Below are positions 27,033-35,337 of a stretch of DNA of 64,000 nt, one piece after another. The notes beneath the pieces were generated by a model. That model had not been told where the DNA came from. It searched no databases and saw nothing but the letters and a program-made list of their open reading frames with translations. Origin of the DNA: DATHKG01 sp035489435 (GTDB taxonomy: Bacteria > Bacteroidota > Bacteroidia > Chitinophagales > Chitinophagaceae); NCBI GenBank assembly GCA_035489435.1, contig DATHKG010000029.1; one strand, written 5' to 3'. The stretch's first letter is position 1, and every line of letters begins with the position of its first letter. A program made the position numbers and the translations under genes.

Positions 27033-27350
27033 ATGCAAAATTATGAATCACTGGTCGATGCTATGGATGATCTCAGGAAAAGAGGTTATGAAGCCGACTT
27101 TGAACCGCAGTCAGATTGCCTGTACTGCAGCAACCTGGATTTGCGGCTAAACGAAGAAGAATTTCATATAGACGAAGTCTACCATTTTGAAGGAGATTCC
27201 AGGACTGGAGATAACGCCGTCGTCTATGCGCTAACTGCTCCTGGTGGAGTAAAAGGCACCATAGTGGACGGGTATGGCGCATCCTCAGAAAGCACCGGTG
27301 TTGATATGATAAAGAAGCTGCAAAATCACCCGACAATAGCAAGCGGCTAA
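27033..27350 (+). CDS. Small CxxC protein, paralogue B
   Basis: A 105-residue paralogue of the preceding gene. The same layout is visible: helix LVDAMDDLRKRGYEADF, CLYC pair (Cys29, Cys32), DEVYHFEG near residue 47, VYALTAPGGVKGTIVDG, and a short C-terminal helix (DMIKKLQ). There is no signal peptide or membrane segment, so it is likely cytoplasmic. The conserved Cys pair plus acidic/His motif suggest a metal or redox role, which is unproven. The downstream minisatellite (27399-27532) separates it from the esterase. Divergence between the copies suggests an old duplication. Function is unknown. Confidence 0.75.
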   Translation: MQNYESLVDAMDDLRKRGYEADFEPQSDCLYCSNLDLRLNEEEFHIDEVYHFEGDSRTGDNAVVYALTAPGGVKGTIVDGYGASSESTGVDMIKKLQNHPTIASG

Positions 27351-27398
27351 CAAGTAAAAAATTATTCCATCATGAAAATCATTTTCCAATAATCACGG

Positions 27399-27532
27399 CA
27401 CTCACAACACTCACAACACTCACAACATTCACAACACGCACAACACTCACAGCACTCCCACATTCACAACACTCACAACATTCACAACATTCACAACACT
27501 CACGGCACTCACAACATTCACGGCATTCACAA
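27399..27532 (+). repeat. 9-bp minisatellite, 15 units
   Basis: Fifteen tandem copies of CA(C/T)TCACAA, one of them with 8 bases (27453-27460) and a few with CGG, CAG or CGC variants, fill most of the gap between 27350 and the esterase start at 27560. No reading frame with a start runs through it. A repeat this clean is unusual in the window and its copy number could vary. Confidence 0.95.
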
Positions 27533-27559
27533 CATTATTCATATTTAAAAACAATATTT

Positions 27560-28549
27560 ATGGCTCAGCCCAAACAAACACTAAAAGCCGAAAACGATCC
27601 ACGCATTTTTAAAGAAATAAGAGGGTTCCTGAAAGTACTTAATTCAGGTACAGGTAAACCTATAGAACAACTGAGCCCCGCAGATGCGCGAAAAGTGCTG
27701 GTTGATGCACAAAATTCAACCACAGTTGATTACTCAGGTATTGAAGAATCTGAGAAAATGATAAACCAGGACGGAGAAAATCTCAAGATACATATCACAA
27801 AACCAATAGGCGCCGGTCCAGGTGCGCCGGTATTCATTTTTATACATGGTGGGGGATGGGTATTGGGAGATTACCCGACACATAGGAGATTAGTAAGAGA
27901 TCTTGTTGTGGAAAGCGGGGCTGATGCAGTCTTTCCAGACTATACTCCATCTCCCGAAGCCCGTTATCCTACCGCCATTAATCAGATATATGCTACTATA
28001 AAATGGGTGTCCGGGCATGGAGATGAAATCGGGGTGAATGGAAAAAATCTTGCTGTTGTTGGCAATAGTGTAGGTGGAAATATGACCGCATCTGTCGTTC
28101 TGATGGCAAAGGAAAAAGATGGTCCGTCAATAAAGCTCCAGGTATTACTGTGGCCGGTAACTGATGCAGATTTTGAAACCGGTTCATATAAAGAACTGGG
28201 TGAGGGAAGGTTTCTGTCAAGAAACATGATGATCTGGTTTTGGGATAATTATTTGCCCGATAAAAATGCACGGAAAGAAATCTACGCCTCACCGTTGCAG
28301 GCAACTTTGGAACAATTGAAAGGACTTCCGCCCGCCTTAGTTCAAACTGCAGAAAATGATGTGCTGCGCGATGAAGGCGAAGCGTATGCGAGGAAATTAA
28401 ATGAAGCCGGGGTTGCTGTAACATTAACCCGGTATGGTGGATTGATTCATGATTACGGTTTGTTGAATCCAATAGCAGAAACTCCTGCTATTAAAACGGC
28501 ACTATTGCAGGCGGCAACTATTATCAAAGAAGCATTGAAACTTTCATAG
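27560..28549 (+). CDS. Alpha/beta hydrolase, HSL-type esterase/lipase
   Basis: A 329-residue cytoplasmic esterase candidate of the hormone-sensitive-lipase group. The oxyanion motif HGGGW is at residues 96-100 and the nucleophile elbow GNSVGG has Ser170. The acid is likely in NDVLRDEGEAY and the base in LIHDYGLL near residue 298, so the triad appears complete. There is no signal peptide. The ATG at 27560 lies 27 bp after the minisatellite. It is followed by an NmrA-like gene and, further on, another hydrolase. Short acyl esters are the typical substrates; the specific one is unknown. Confidence 0.9.
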   Translation: MAQPKQTLKAENDPRIFKEIRGFLKVLNSGTGKPIEQLSPADARKVLVDAQNSTTVDYSGIEESEKMINQDGENLKIHITKPIGAGPGAPVFIFIHGGGWVLGDYPTHRRLVRDLVVESGADAVFPDYTPSPEARYPTAINQIYATIKWVSGHGDEIGVNGKNLAVVGNSVGGNMTASVVLMAKEKDGPSIKLQVLLWPVTDADFETGSYKELGEGRFLSRNMMIWFWDNYLPDKNARKEIYASPLQATLEQLKGLPPALVQTAENDVLRDEGEAYARKLNEAGVAVTLTRYGGLIHDYGLLNPIAETPAIKTALLQAATIIKEALKLS

Positions 28550-28659
28550 CAGGATAAACAATGAAATCAACCTGGGTTTTTTAATACAGTTTTTGAATAC
28601 TTATCAATCATATAGGCACTTAGTAAACCAATCATAAAATAAATTAAAAACACAAAAAA

Positions 28660-29412
28660 ATGAAAATCGTAGTAATCGGCGGTAGCGGACTTATTGGATC
28701 AAATCTCGTAAACAAGTTTCGCCAGCTTGGTCACACAGTGATAGCGGCATCACCGAATTCAGGTATTAATACAATTACTGGTGAAGGCCTTGATGAAGCT
28801 GTTAAGGACGCAAATGTTGTTGTTGATGTTTCAAATTCGCCATCATTTGAAGACAATGCAGTTCTGGCGTTTTTTCAAAAATCAACCAATAACCAGGTGA
28901 CTGCAGAAACTAAAGCGGGTGTACAGCATCATGTTGCAGTATCGGTGGTAGGTGCTGAACGTTTGCCGGAAAGTGGTTATCTACGTGCAAAACTTGCGCA
29001 GGAAGAACTGATCAAAAAATCCGGTATTCCGTATACGATTTTGCGTTCCACACAATTCTTTGAATTTGCTGCGGGTATAGCAAAGTCGGGCACAATGGGC
29101 GAAGAGATTCACATATCAACAGGTGCGGTACAACCAATCGCTTCTGAAGAGGTAGTAAATGCATTGGTGGAAATTGTACTTGGTGGACCCTTAAATACTA
29201 CTGTTGAAGTCGCAGGTCCGGTACGTATGCCGATGTATGAATTTATTCGCTACTACCTGGATGCTACAGAAGATTCACGTCACTTGATAGCGGATGAGCA
29301 TGCCCGTTATTTCGGAACCGAATTGAATGATGACGCGCTTGTACCAGGCGAAAATCCACGTCTTGGAAAAATTAAATATGAAGATTGGTTCCGCACCCAG
29401 TTAGTTAGTTAG
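28660..29412 (+). CDS. NmrA-like NAD(P)-binding protein (atypical SDR)
   Basis: A 250-residue atypical short-chain dehydrogenase. The Rossmann motif GGSGLIGSNLV sits at residues 8-18 (GxxGxxG). An NmrA-like core with VAVSVVGAERLPESGYLRAK and a substrate-side region (YTILRSTQFFEFA) follows. The YxxxK pair (YLRAK) is visible. Such proteins act as NAD(P)H-binding reductases or redox sensors. The stop codon lies inside a tetranucleotide repeat. It stands between two alpha/beta hydrolases in the same direction, which suggests a small catabolic or stress cluster. The substrate is unknown. Confidence 0.88.
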   Translation: MKIVVIGGSGLIGSNLVNKFRQLGHTVIAASPNSGINTITGEGLDEAVKDANVVVDVSNSPSFEDNAVLAFFQKSTNNQVTAETKAGVQHHVAVSVVGAERLPESGYLRAKLAQEELIKKSGIPYTILRSTQFFEFAAGIAKSGTMGEEIHISTGAVQPIASEEVVNALVEIVLGGPLNTTVEVAGPVRMPMYEFIRYYLDATEDSRHLIADEHARYFGTELNDDALVPGENPRLGKIKYEDWFRTQLVS

Positions 29413-29436
29413 TTAGGTAGTTAGTTAGGTAGGTAA
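29401..29436 (+). repeat. Tetranucleotide repeat over a stop codon
   Basis: TTAG/TTAGG-type units (AGTT, with some AGGT) run from inside the last codons of the NmrA-like gene, through its TAG stop (29410-29412), to about 29436. Slippage of one unit would change the C-terminus. Confidence 0.85.
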
Positions 29437-29637
29437 AGTTTATTCGATCAGTGCCTTCGTAACGAAGATGACGGGTGTCAGCTCGTTGAGGCGGCTGTAA
29501 GGGGCTTGCACTTTCCACCCGTTCGTGCAAGGGACAACCCCAAGTCGGCGCGGTGTCCCCGTGAAAAACCGATCAGCTACACAGCGATACGCCAGGCAAT
29601 AGGTATTCTTATTTTCTAATGATAAAAAGGATTTAAC
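29413..29637. other. Intergenic region with a GC-rich hairpin block
   Basis: A compact block at about 29445-29605 is visibly more GC-rich than its flanks. It contains CTTCG-TAA-CGAAG (29455-29467), a 7-bp hairpin CTTGCAC/GTGCAAG (29505-29531, 13-base loop), and GGGACA/TGTCCC (29531-29559) sharing a base with it. The minus strand is open for 96 codons over 29440-29730 without recognisable domains. It may be a structured RNA, an insertion remnant or a repeat family. Its nature is unknown. Confidence 0.5.
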
Positions 29638-29826
29638 ATGAATACAATCCTTTCTCCTCAAAAAGGAGATTCCTACAAAGAGGTGACTTTGCCAGAAGGA
29701 ATCCAGGAAAGCATATATCCGGATCAGCACGAAATAAATATAACTGATGGCGGTGAGTTCCTGGATGATGGCATACGAATGAAAGATCAGCCGTACGGGG
29801 AAACAACCGTGAAGGAAAATGAATAA
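29638..29826 (+). CDS. Hypothetical 62-residue acidic protein
   Basis: A short ATG frame encoding an acidic, non-hydrophobic peptide (VTLPEGIQESIYP, ITDGGEFLDDGIRMKD). No domain, signal or membrane segment is recognised. It lies between the hairpin block and the next hydrolase in the same direction, 53 bp before it. It overlaps the minus-strand open frame at 29440-29730, so at most one of the two is real. The plus frame is preferred for its ATG and its position relative to the flanking genes. Confidence 0.35.
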   Translation: MNTILSPQKGDSYKEVTLPEGIQESIYPDQHEINITDGGEFLDDGIRMKDQPYGETTVKENE

Positions 29827-29879
29827 ATCTTCACAAACCTCAGTTAGAGCTAAATTTTAAAATCAAAAAACAAAATTTT

Positions 29880-30599
29880 ATGTTATCACAAAATGAAGAA
29901 TCTCAACCAAACAAAAAAGGGATAAAGAACGTGGTATTTGTACATGGTGCCTTTGCGGATGGCAGCAGCTGGTCGAAGGTCATCACACAATTGCAGGCTA
30001 AAGGCTACAACGTTATTGCTGCTCAAAATCCACTCACTTCGTTCACTGATGATGTTGCTGCGGCCAGGCGTGCCATAGCTCAAATGGACGGCCCCGTACT
30101 GCTGGTGGGACACTCCTATGGTGGAATGGTGATTTCCGAAGCGGGAAAAGATCCAAAGGTAGCCGGATTGCTTTACATTGCTGCATTGGTTCCAGAGGAA
30201 GGACAAAATGTTAACGACGTTAATGCAGCGATGCCACTAACAGGTGTTGGACCGGAGTTCCAGCTCAGTCCCGAGGGCTTTTTATCTTTGTCTTTGAAAG
30301 GTATCAACGAGTTTTTTGCCCAGGACGCTTCACCTGAAGAAAGAAAAGTAATATACGCTACACAGGTTGACTGGGCTGAATCAGCCACCCATGTGAAAGT
30401 GTTCAGCCCGGCATGGAAAACCAAACCTTCCTGGGTTATCGTCGCAGCAAAAGACGGAATGATCAACCCTGATCTTCAGCGATTCAAAACGAAGTTGATC
30501 AATGCAACCACGATCGAACTTGCATCCAGCCATGTTCCAATGATTTCCCAACCAAACAAAGTAGCGGATTTCATCATCAGTGCAGCCGGACAATTATAA
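29880..30599 (+). CDS. Alpha/beta hydrolase (salicylate-esterase-like)
   Basis: A 239-residue hydrolase. The oxyanion motif VFVHGAFADGSSW is near residue 19 and the nucleophile elbow GHSYGG has Ser79. The C-terminal base lies in SSHVPMISQP near residue 223. The acid is likely in AAKDGMINPDLQR. The small-lid layout is that of plant-esterase-like bacterial hydrolases. There is no signal peptide, so it is likely cytoplasmic. It follows the hypothetical 62-residue frame. The natural ester substrate is unknown. Confidence 0.9.
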   Translation: MLSQNEESQPNKKGIKNVVFVHGAFADGSSWSKVITQLQAKGYNVIAAQNPLTSFTDDVAAARRAIAQMDGPVLLVGHSYGGMVISEAGKDPKVAGLLYIAALVPEEGQNVNDVNAAMPLTGVGPEFQLSPEGFLSLSLKGINEFFAQDASPEERKVIYATQVDWAESATHVKVFSPAWKTKPSWVIVAAKDGMINPDLQRFKTKLINATTIELASSHVPMISQPNKVADFIISAAGQL

Positions 30600-30639
30600 G
30601 CCGGGGTAACTGGTTTATCCCATAATGATTATGCGGCCA

Positions 30640-30770
30640 TCCCTGCTTAGCATTTTCAATTGTCAATTATCATTTTCAATTATGAATGAAAATGCATAAC
30701 TCACCACTAAATAACTTCTTTCATAATTCATAACTCATAATTCATATCTCTCTTAAAATAATTCTCTTAA
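30640..30770. repeat. AT-rich direct and inverted repeats upstream of the bestrophin gene
   Basis: CATTTTCAATT-type repeats near 30650 and 30670 form an inverted repeat CATTTTCA/TGAAAATG. CATAATTCATA units recur near 30722-30750. It is the only content of the gap between 30599 and 30772. Confidence 0.45.
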
Positions 30771-30771
30771 A

Positions 30772-31779
30772 GTGCATAGTGGAAAATCATATAAACTTTC
30801 GGAATTTCTTTTTTGGACGCGAAGAAGCATAATTTGGCTCCTGTTGTGGAGCATTATTACTACAGTCCTGTACCAGGTATTTGATTTAAAATGGATATCA
30901 GTTCCGTGGACGGTTGTGGCCTTGCTGGGTACGGCTACCGCTTTTATTGTTGGGTTTAAAAATGTACAAACCTATAATCGTACCTGGGAGGCCAGGACAA
31001 TTTGGGGCGCTGCTATCAGCGCCAGTCGATCCTGGGCACTGATGTGCCGGGATTTTATCGGGGACGACAACAAGTCCAGGGAAATTATCTATCGACATTT
31101 CGCATGGCTTACTGCTTTGCGATACCAGCTCAGAGTGCACAGGAATTGGGAATCCACAAACAAATCATATAACAAAGAGTATAAACAATTTTATACTATT
31201 CCCGAACTGGAAACGCCCTTGGAAAAGGAATTATTGAAATACATAACAAAGGACGAACTGGAAATGATCATGTCCAAAAATAATAAGGCAGTTCAATTGT
31301 TAAGCTTACAAAGCACTGCTCTGACAAATCTTTATACAGAAGGCTTGCTGGATAATTTCAGGTTTATGGAAATGCATAGTGCGCTAAGAGAATTTTCCAA
31401 CCACCAGGGAAAGAGTGAAAGAATCAAAAATTTTCCTTACCCCAGGCAATATGCCACCATAAATACGCTTTTTGTAAAACTGTTTTGCATTTTGCTTCCA
31501 TTTTCCCTGCTGGGGGAATTCAGTAGCCTGAATGAAAATATTGATGGGTTTTTGAAAGGGAATATGGTTTGGTTTGTTATACCATTCAGCGTTTTGATCT
31601 CATGGGTATATACATCATTGGAACAGGTGGGTGAAAGCACAGAGAATCCATTTGAAGGTAATGCTAATGATGTTCCCATCTCACAAATGAGCCGGGCGGT
31701 AGAGATTGATATAAGGGAGATGCTTGGGGAGACTGATTTGCCGCCGGTTTTGCAGCCGCAAAACAATATCGTTTTATAA
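30772..31779 (+). CDS. Bestrophin-like (UPF0187) channel protein
   Basis: A 335-residue membrane protein of the bestrophin family, which forms anion-permeable pentameric channels. Start GTG at 30772. Transmembrane segments appear at about 14-35 (IIWLLLWSIITTVLYQVF) and 43-62, followed by the family-typical GFKNVQTYNRTWEARTIWG and RSWALMCRDFIG. Two more segments lie near 225-270 (LFCILLPFSLLG; MVWFVIPFSVLISWVYTS), followed by the conserved ENPFEGNANDVP, a bestrophin C-terminal signature. The length fits the family. It stands alone in the same direction as the upstream hydrolase; chloride transport is the usual role. Confidence 0.9.
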   Translation: MHSGKSYKLSEFLFWTRRSIIWLLLWSIITTVLYQVFDLKWISVPWTVVALLGTATAFIVGFKNVQTYNRTWEARTIWGAAISASRSWALMCRDFIGDDNKSREIIYRHFAWLTALRYQLRVHRNWESTNKSYNKEYKQFYTIPELETPLEKELLKYITKDELEMIMSKNNKAVQLLSLQSTALTNLYTEGLLDNFRFMEMHSALREFSNHQGKSERIKNFPYPRQYATINTLFVKLFCILLPFSLLGEFSSLNENIDGFLKGNMVWFVIPFSVLISWVYTSLEQVGESTENPFEGNANDVPISQMSRAVEIDIREMLGETDLPPVLQPQNNIVL

Positions 31780-31793
31780 TTAATTACAATAAG

Positions 31794-31822
31794 TCTATGA
31801 GCTGATTCAGTCGGTTCATAGA
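31794..31822 (+). terminator. Possible hairpin after the bestrophin gene
   Basis: TCTATGA (31794-31800) pairs with TCATAGA (31816-31822) around a 15-base loop containing a small palindrome CTGATTCAG. A T-run lies about 25 bp further on. Weak. Confidence 0.35.
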
Positions 31823-31891
31823 GATTGTTAGGCTGAAAATAATATTTTTTTATCTTCTGCGTTATTGCATTTAAATCAAAATCCAATCCAA

Positions 31892-32392
31892 ATGAAAAAA
31901 TTACTCATGGGATCCCTTGCCCTGACCCTTTTTTCCTGCGCTATTTTAATCTTCCAGGTTAGTTGTAGTAAAGATGCCATTGCCCAGGTGGCTGAATATA
32001 TTTTGCCGGCGGCCAGTTCTACTAACCTTGGCGGTGTAATGATCGGCGACGGGCTACAGGTAACAAGTGCAGGGAAGCTTTCCGTGGTCACAAATGATAG
32101 CACCAATATTTCCCAAAAGAACATCATTCTTTTAGAGGACCAGCTTGATGGTTTTATTATCTGTAATTATGATGGGAGCGGCAAGAAAAAAATTCCGATT
32201 ACCTTGCCTGCCGGACGCCAGCTGAATGGTACGAATGCCAAACTTTCACCAGATGGTACGAAGCTTTTTTTCGACGTGTATGAAAGCAGTACCGGGACAA
32301 GTTTTATTTATTCAGCTTCCATCGATGGCAGCAATATTACCCCGGTGATTTCCAGTGATACTCGTCCATACAAAATACTTGGAGCCTATTAA
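31892..32392 (+). CDS. TolB/WD-like small lipoprotein
   Basis: A 166-residue lipoprotein. ATG at 31892 gives a signal with lipobox FQVSC (Cys25); an upstream TTG at 31865 is not needed. Only about two blades of a TolB/WD40-like propeller are visible (IICNYDGSGKKKIPITL; AKLSPDGTKLFFDVY; YSASIDGSNITPVI). That is far fewer than a closed propeller, so it may be a truncated relative or a domain of a multimer. No catalytic residue is seen. It is convergent with the aldo/keto reductase, with only 5 bp between them. Function is unknown. Confidence 0.6.
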   Translation: MKKLLMGSLALTLFSCAILIFQVSCSKDAIAQVAEYILPAASSTNLGGVMIGDGLQVTSAGKLSVVTNDSTNISQKNIILLEDQLDGFIICNYDGSGKKKIPITLPAGRQLNGTNAKLSPDGTKLFFDVYESSTGTSFIYSASIDGSNITPVISSDTRPYKILGAY

Positions 32393-32397
32393 TAGTG

Positions 32398-33387
32398 TTA
32401 TCGGTTCAGGTGTTCCATAAATCTTTCAGGGTAGCGTGTGCCTGAAACAATTCCGGCAGGCATAATTGCTTCGATGCTTCCCAGGTCTTCACTGGTCAGT
32501 TGCACATTTTCGGAGGAGATGTTTTCTTCAAGATATTTTATTCTTTTGGTGCCGGGGATGGCAATGATATCCTCACCCTGCGCAAGCACCCATGCAATGG
32601 CAAGTTGTGATGCTGTGCAGCCTTTTTGCTTTGCAATCGTTTTTATTTTTTCCACCAACTCCAGGTTTTTGAAGAAGTTATCACCCTGGAAGCGTGGCAT
32701 GTTGACGCGATTGTCTTTAAGATCTTCCGGTGTTTTTAATTCACCGCTTAGGAAGCCCCGGCTTAAGGGCGAATAGGCAACAAGCCCGATCCCAAGCTCG
32801 CGGATTGTTGGAAGCACTTCGGTCTCAATATCGCGGCTCCAGAGGGAGTATTCAATTTGCAAAGCGGTAATGGTGTGAACGGCAGCAGCCTTGCGTATTG
32901 TCGCTGTGGATGCTTCCGAGAGCCCGATGTAACGAACCACTCCTTTTTCAACTAATTCGGATAGCGCGCCGACTGTGTCTTCAACAGGCACTTTAGGGTC
33001 TACACGTCCCTGGGTGTAAAGATCGATATAATCAGTTTTGAGCCGCTGAAGACTATACATTACTGCATTTCGGATATAATCAGGATGTCCATTTACCGGC
33101 CCGTGTGCCATCGATTTGTTAGGGCCGGGAGCAATGAGTACTCCGGTCTTTACCGAAATAAAAGCTTTGTCACGTTTGCCTTTAATGGCCCGGGAGATGA
33201 GCTCCTCATTATGTCCCATCCGATAGTAATCGGCAGTGTCTAAAAAGTTGTGCCCGAGTTCAAGGGCTCTTTCAATAGTGGCTATGGATTCTTTATCATC
33301 GCTTTGTCCATAGGCGCCGGACATTCCCATACATCCTAATCCTACTGCTGATACAAGAGGGCCGTTTGTTCCTAATCTTCTGTTCAT
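32398..33387 (-). CDS. Aldo/keto reductase with a missing catalytic His
   Basis: A 329-residue aldo/keto reductase, close to the general NADP-dependent oxidoreductases of this fold. Opening strand LGTNGPLVSAVGLGCMGMSG. The tetrad residues Asp and Tyr are in LDTADYYRMG and Lys in ISVKTG. The usual His-containing motif (as in YYQHRVDP) reads YTQGRVDP here, so the catalytic His position is Gly. NADP-binding features (GTKRIKYLEENI) are near the C-terminus. It may be a changed or inactive reductase. It lies directly downstream of an AraC regulator on the same strand. Identity is clear; activity is uncertain. Confidence 0.85.
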   Translation of the reverse strand: MNRRLGTNGPLVSAVGLGCMGMSGAYGQSDDKESIATIERALELGHNFLDTADYYRMGHNEELISRAIKGKRDKAFISVKTGVLIAPGPNKSMAHGPVNGHPDYIRNAVMYSLQRLKTDYIDLYTQGRVDPKVPVEDTVGALSELVEKGVVRYIGLSEASTATIRKAAAVHTITALQIEYSLWSRDIETEVLPTIRELGIGLVAYSPLSRGFLSGELKTPEDLKDNRVNMPRFQGDNFFKNLELVEKIKTIAKQKGCTASQLAIAWVLAQGEDIIAIPGTKRIKYLEENISSENVQLTSEDLGSIEAIMPAGIVSGTRYPERFMEHLNR

Positions 33388-33451
33388 AATTTAAATTTTA
33401 TTGTTGAACAAAGATGCCGAGAACATAAGAACAGGAGCCGGACAAATCATA

Positions 33452-34309
33452 TTAGTCCCCTGACAAATCCTGCACGAACATGCTGATAGTTTTGCCGTTT
33501 ACTTTTTTAAATAAACGGGCGAAGTATTCTGGATCGTTAAATCCAAGATCGTAAGCGAGTTCCTTGATGGAACTTTCCGAATAGTAGAGACGGCGTTTTG
33601 CTTCCAGCATGAGACGACCTGTAATAAATTCTTTAGGAGAAACTCCTGCATAGTGTTTAACAATGCTGTACAAGCTGTTGGTACCAACCGTGAGCTTTTC
33701 AGCGATATCGGTAACAGTTGTATGTTCGGTAAGATTATTTTCTACAAACAGTTTGAACCGGATATATGTAGACAGCCTGTTGTCTGCAGGGCTTTTATCA
33801 GTAGCAAAATAAGCTGCGTTGATTTCTGTAAAAAGGCTGTTGAGGTGTGCCAGGATTATGTCAGGACTTGTATCCATCGCGCTTAACAATTCCTGGAGAA
33901 TTTCAAATACAGATTTCACCCTTGCCGCAGGTAAAGAAGAAAATTGAATCTTTTGCTTGTTAAAAGGGTTGATGAGGAAAGGATATTGTTTTGGTAGGAG
34001 GGATAGACAGTTTTCATCAAAACCTAGCTTGAAATAGTCGGTTCCTTTTTTTGTGGATGGAAGCTTGTGGATTTGGTGGGGGAGGATAAAAAGAAGTTCA
34101 TTGTTTCTTATATCATATTCGTGAAGGTCTACGCCATGCCGGGTGAGGCCTTCTATCATAAAGATGAAAAAATAGTGTGACTTGCGGTGTGTGGGCCCAT
34201 ATATGCCAACTATTTCGGAAGCAAGGTGCCCGAATGTCGGTGAAATAAGACGGATACTGAGTTTGTTATTTTGTTTATAACGATGGAGGAATGATTCTGG
34301 ATTTTGCAT
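33452..34309 (-). CDS. AraC-family transcriptional regulator
   Basis: A 285-residue AraC/XylS-type regulator. An N-terminal cupin-like sensing domain is suggested by YFFIFMIEGLTRHGVDLHEY. The two C-terminal helix-turn-helix motifs occupy about residues 187-280, including VTDIAEKLTVGTNSLYSIVK and the signature IKELAYDLGFNDPEYFARLF followed by KKVNGKT. Start ATG at 34309. It sits 64 bp upstream of the aldo/keto reductase on the same strand and is its likely regulator. The ligand is unknown. Confidence 0.9.
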   Translation of the reverse strand: MQNPESFLHRYKQNNKLSIRLISPTFGHLASEIVGIYGPTHRKSHYFFIFMIEGLTRHGVDLHEYDIRNNELLFILPHQIHKLPSTKKGTDYFKLGFDENCLSLLPKQYPFLINPFNKQKIQFSSLPAARVKSVFEILQELLSAMDTSPDIILAHLNSLFTEINAAYFATDKSPADNRLSTYIRFKLFVENNLTEHTTVTDIAEKLTVGTNSLYSIVKHYAGVSPKEFITGRLMLEAKRRLYYSESSIKELAYDLGFNDPEYFARLFKKVNGKTISMFVQDLSGD

Positions 34310-34572
34310 AGGTCAAATAGTAAATGATGTCACTCAAAAAGGTAAGTTACAGTTAATCCTGATCCAATCTATTTGCATTGATCAAGATTAATAATTTGTT
34401 GTCTTCCTTTTTTCATCATTATTTCGTCCAGTCATAAAGGAATTAATCTGCCTGCCTCTGCTTTTTTTTCATTTCCACTTAAAGAAAGGCAGAAGTTTGA
34501 AAAGGACATTTGATGTTTAGGCTTTTGAATTAAACAAGGTGATAAGCGTAAATTGAGTGCTGCCATGTTTTG

Positions 34573-34938
34573 TTAACTGTCAGCATATCGCTCTTGCAGG
34601 TACTTCTGTAACACTAAGGCATGATTATGATGTTCATCTTTTGCGGCGTATATAAGCGTCACTAATTTTTTATCTTTGTGTCTGTCCACAAAGACATCAA
34701 CACCTTTATTCTTTTTTAGTTCAGATTTGTATTTTCTTTGAAATTCATTCCAAAATTTGGGGTCATGCCCAAACCATTTTCTTAAAGCAGGGGAAGGCGC
34801 TATGTCTTTAGCCCATTCATCAATTTCAATTACTTCGGTTTTTATCCCTCTTGGCCAGATTCTATCAACCAATATTCTAAACCCATCCTTTTTGAGAGGC
34901 CTGTCATAAGCTCGTTTTATTTCTATCAGGGGAGGCAT
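34573..34938 (-). CDS. DUF488-family protein
   Basis: A 121-residue protein of the DUF488 family, recognisable by the signature RILVDRIWPRGIKTE near residue 21 and WFGHDPKFWNEFQRKYKSEL, and by the VTLIYAAKDEHHNHALVLQ region. The length is typical and there is no signal peptide. The family is widespread, and its biochemical role is not established. It lies downstream of the DUF3606 gene at 34955-35164 (16 bp gap), probably in one transcript. Confidence 0.9.
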   Translation of the reverse strand: MPPLIEIKRAYDRPLKKDGFRILVDRIWPRGIKTEVIEIDEWAKDIAPSPALRKWFGHDPKFWNEFQRKYKSELKKNKGVDVFVDRHKDKKLVTLIYAAKDEHHNHALVLQKYLQERYADS

Positions 34939-34954
34939 AATATTTATCAGATAG

Positions 34955-35164
34955 TTAAGAGTTCTTTTTACAATGTTGAAGATATTTTCTGATTTCCTCC
35001 GTTGAATTCCCGACTTTGTTAATGATTGATAGAATGTTTTCCGGAGTAATGCCGAAGTGAATCGACCACCAGATTAATTCACCACAATTATTCTGATCTA
35101 CTTTGGCCAAAGTAGCAGGTTTCTTCATTTGGATGCTCTCACTCATACCAGGCAAAATTACCAT
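34955..35164 (-). CDS. DUF3606-like small protein
   Basis: A small protein of at most 69 residues. The region MKKPATLAKVDQNN then LIWWSIHFGITPENILSIIN and KVGNSTEEIRKYLQ matches the DUF3606 pattern of a short two-helix domain (W near the middle, GxS, then a YL helix). An internal ATG (MSESIQMK) may be the true start, which would shorten it by about 6 residues. No function is known. It lies 16 bp upstream of the DUF488 gene in the same direction. Confidence 0.7.
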   Translation of the reverse strand: MVILPGMSESIQMKKPATLAKVDQNNCGELIWWSIHFGITPENILSIINKVGNSTEEIRKYLQHCKKNS

Positions 35165-35337
35165 TAAATACGTTAAGACGTTTTAGATAAATAGACAAAA
35201 ATTTGCTCATTCAGGCCAATCTTAACATCATGTTAATTTTGATAAGGCGCTCAGGCAGGAAGTAATGGGGCTCATTCTAATAATACTGACCGTCTTTAGT
35301 TATTCCAGCCAAATCGATTAACTTGCTTAAATAATTA

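Noticed and set aside
27372..27392. Tiny reading frame at the left edge of the minisatellite
   Set aside because: It stops after six codons and does not run through the repeat.
29440..29730. 96-codon minus-strand open frame
   Set aside because: It overlaps the hairpin block and the plus-strand small frame, shows no domain or signal and has no clear start context; treated as part of the unknown block instead.
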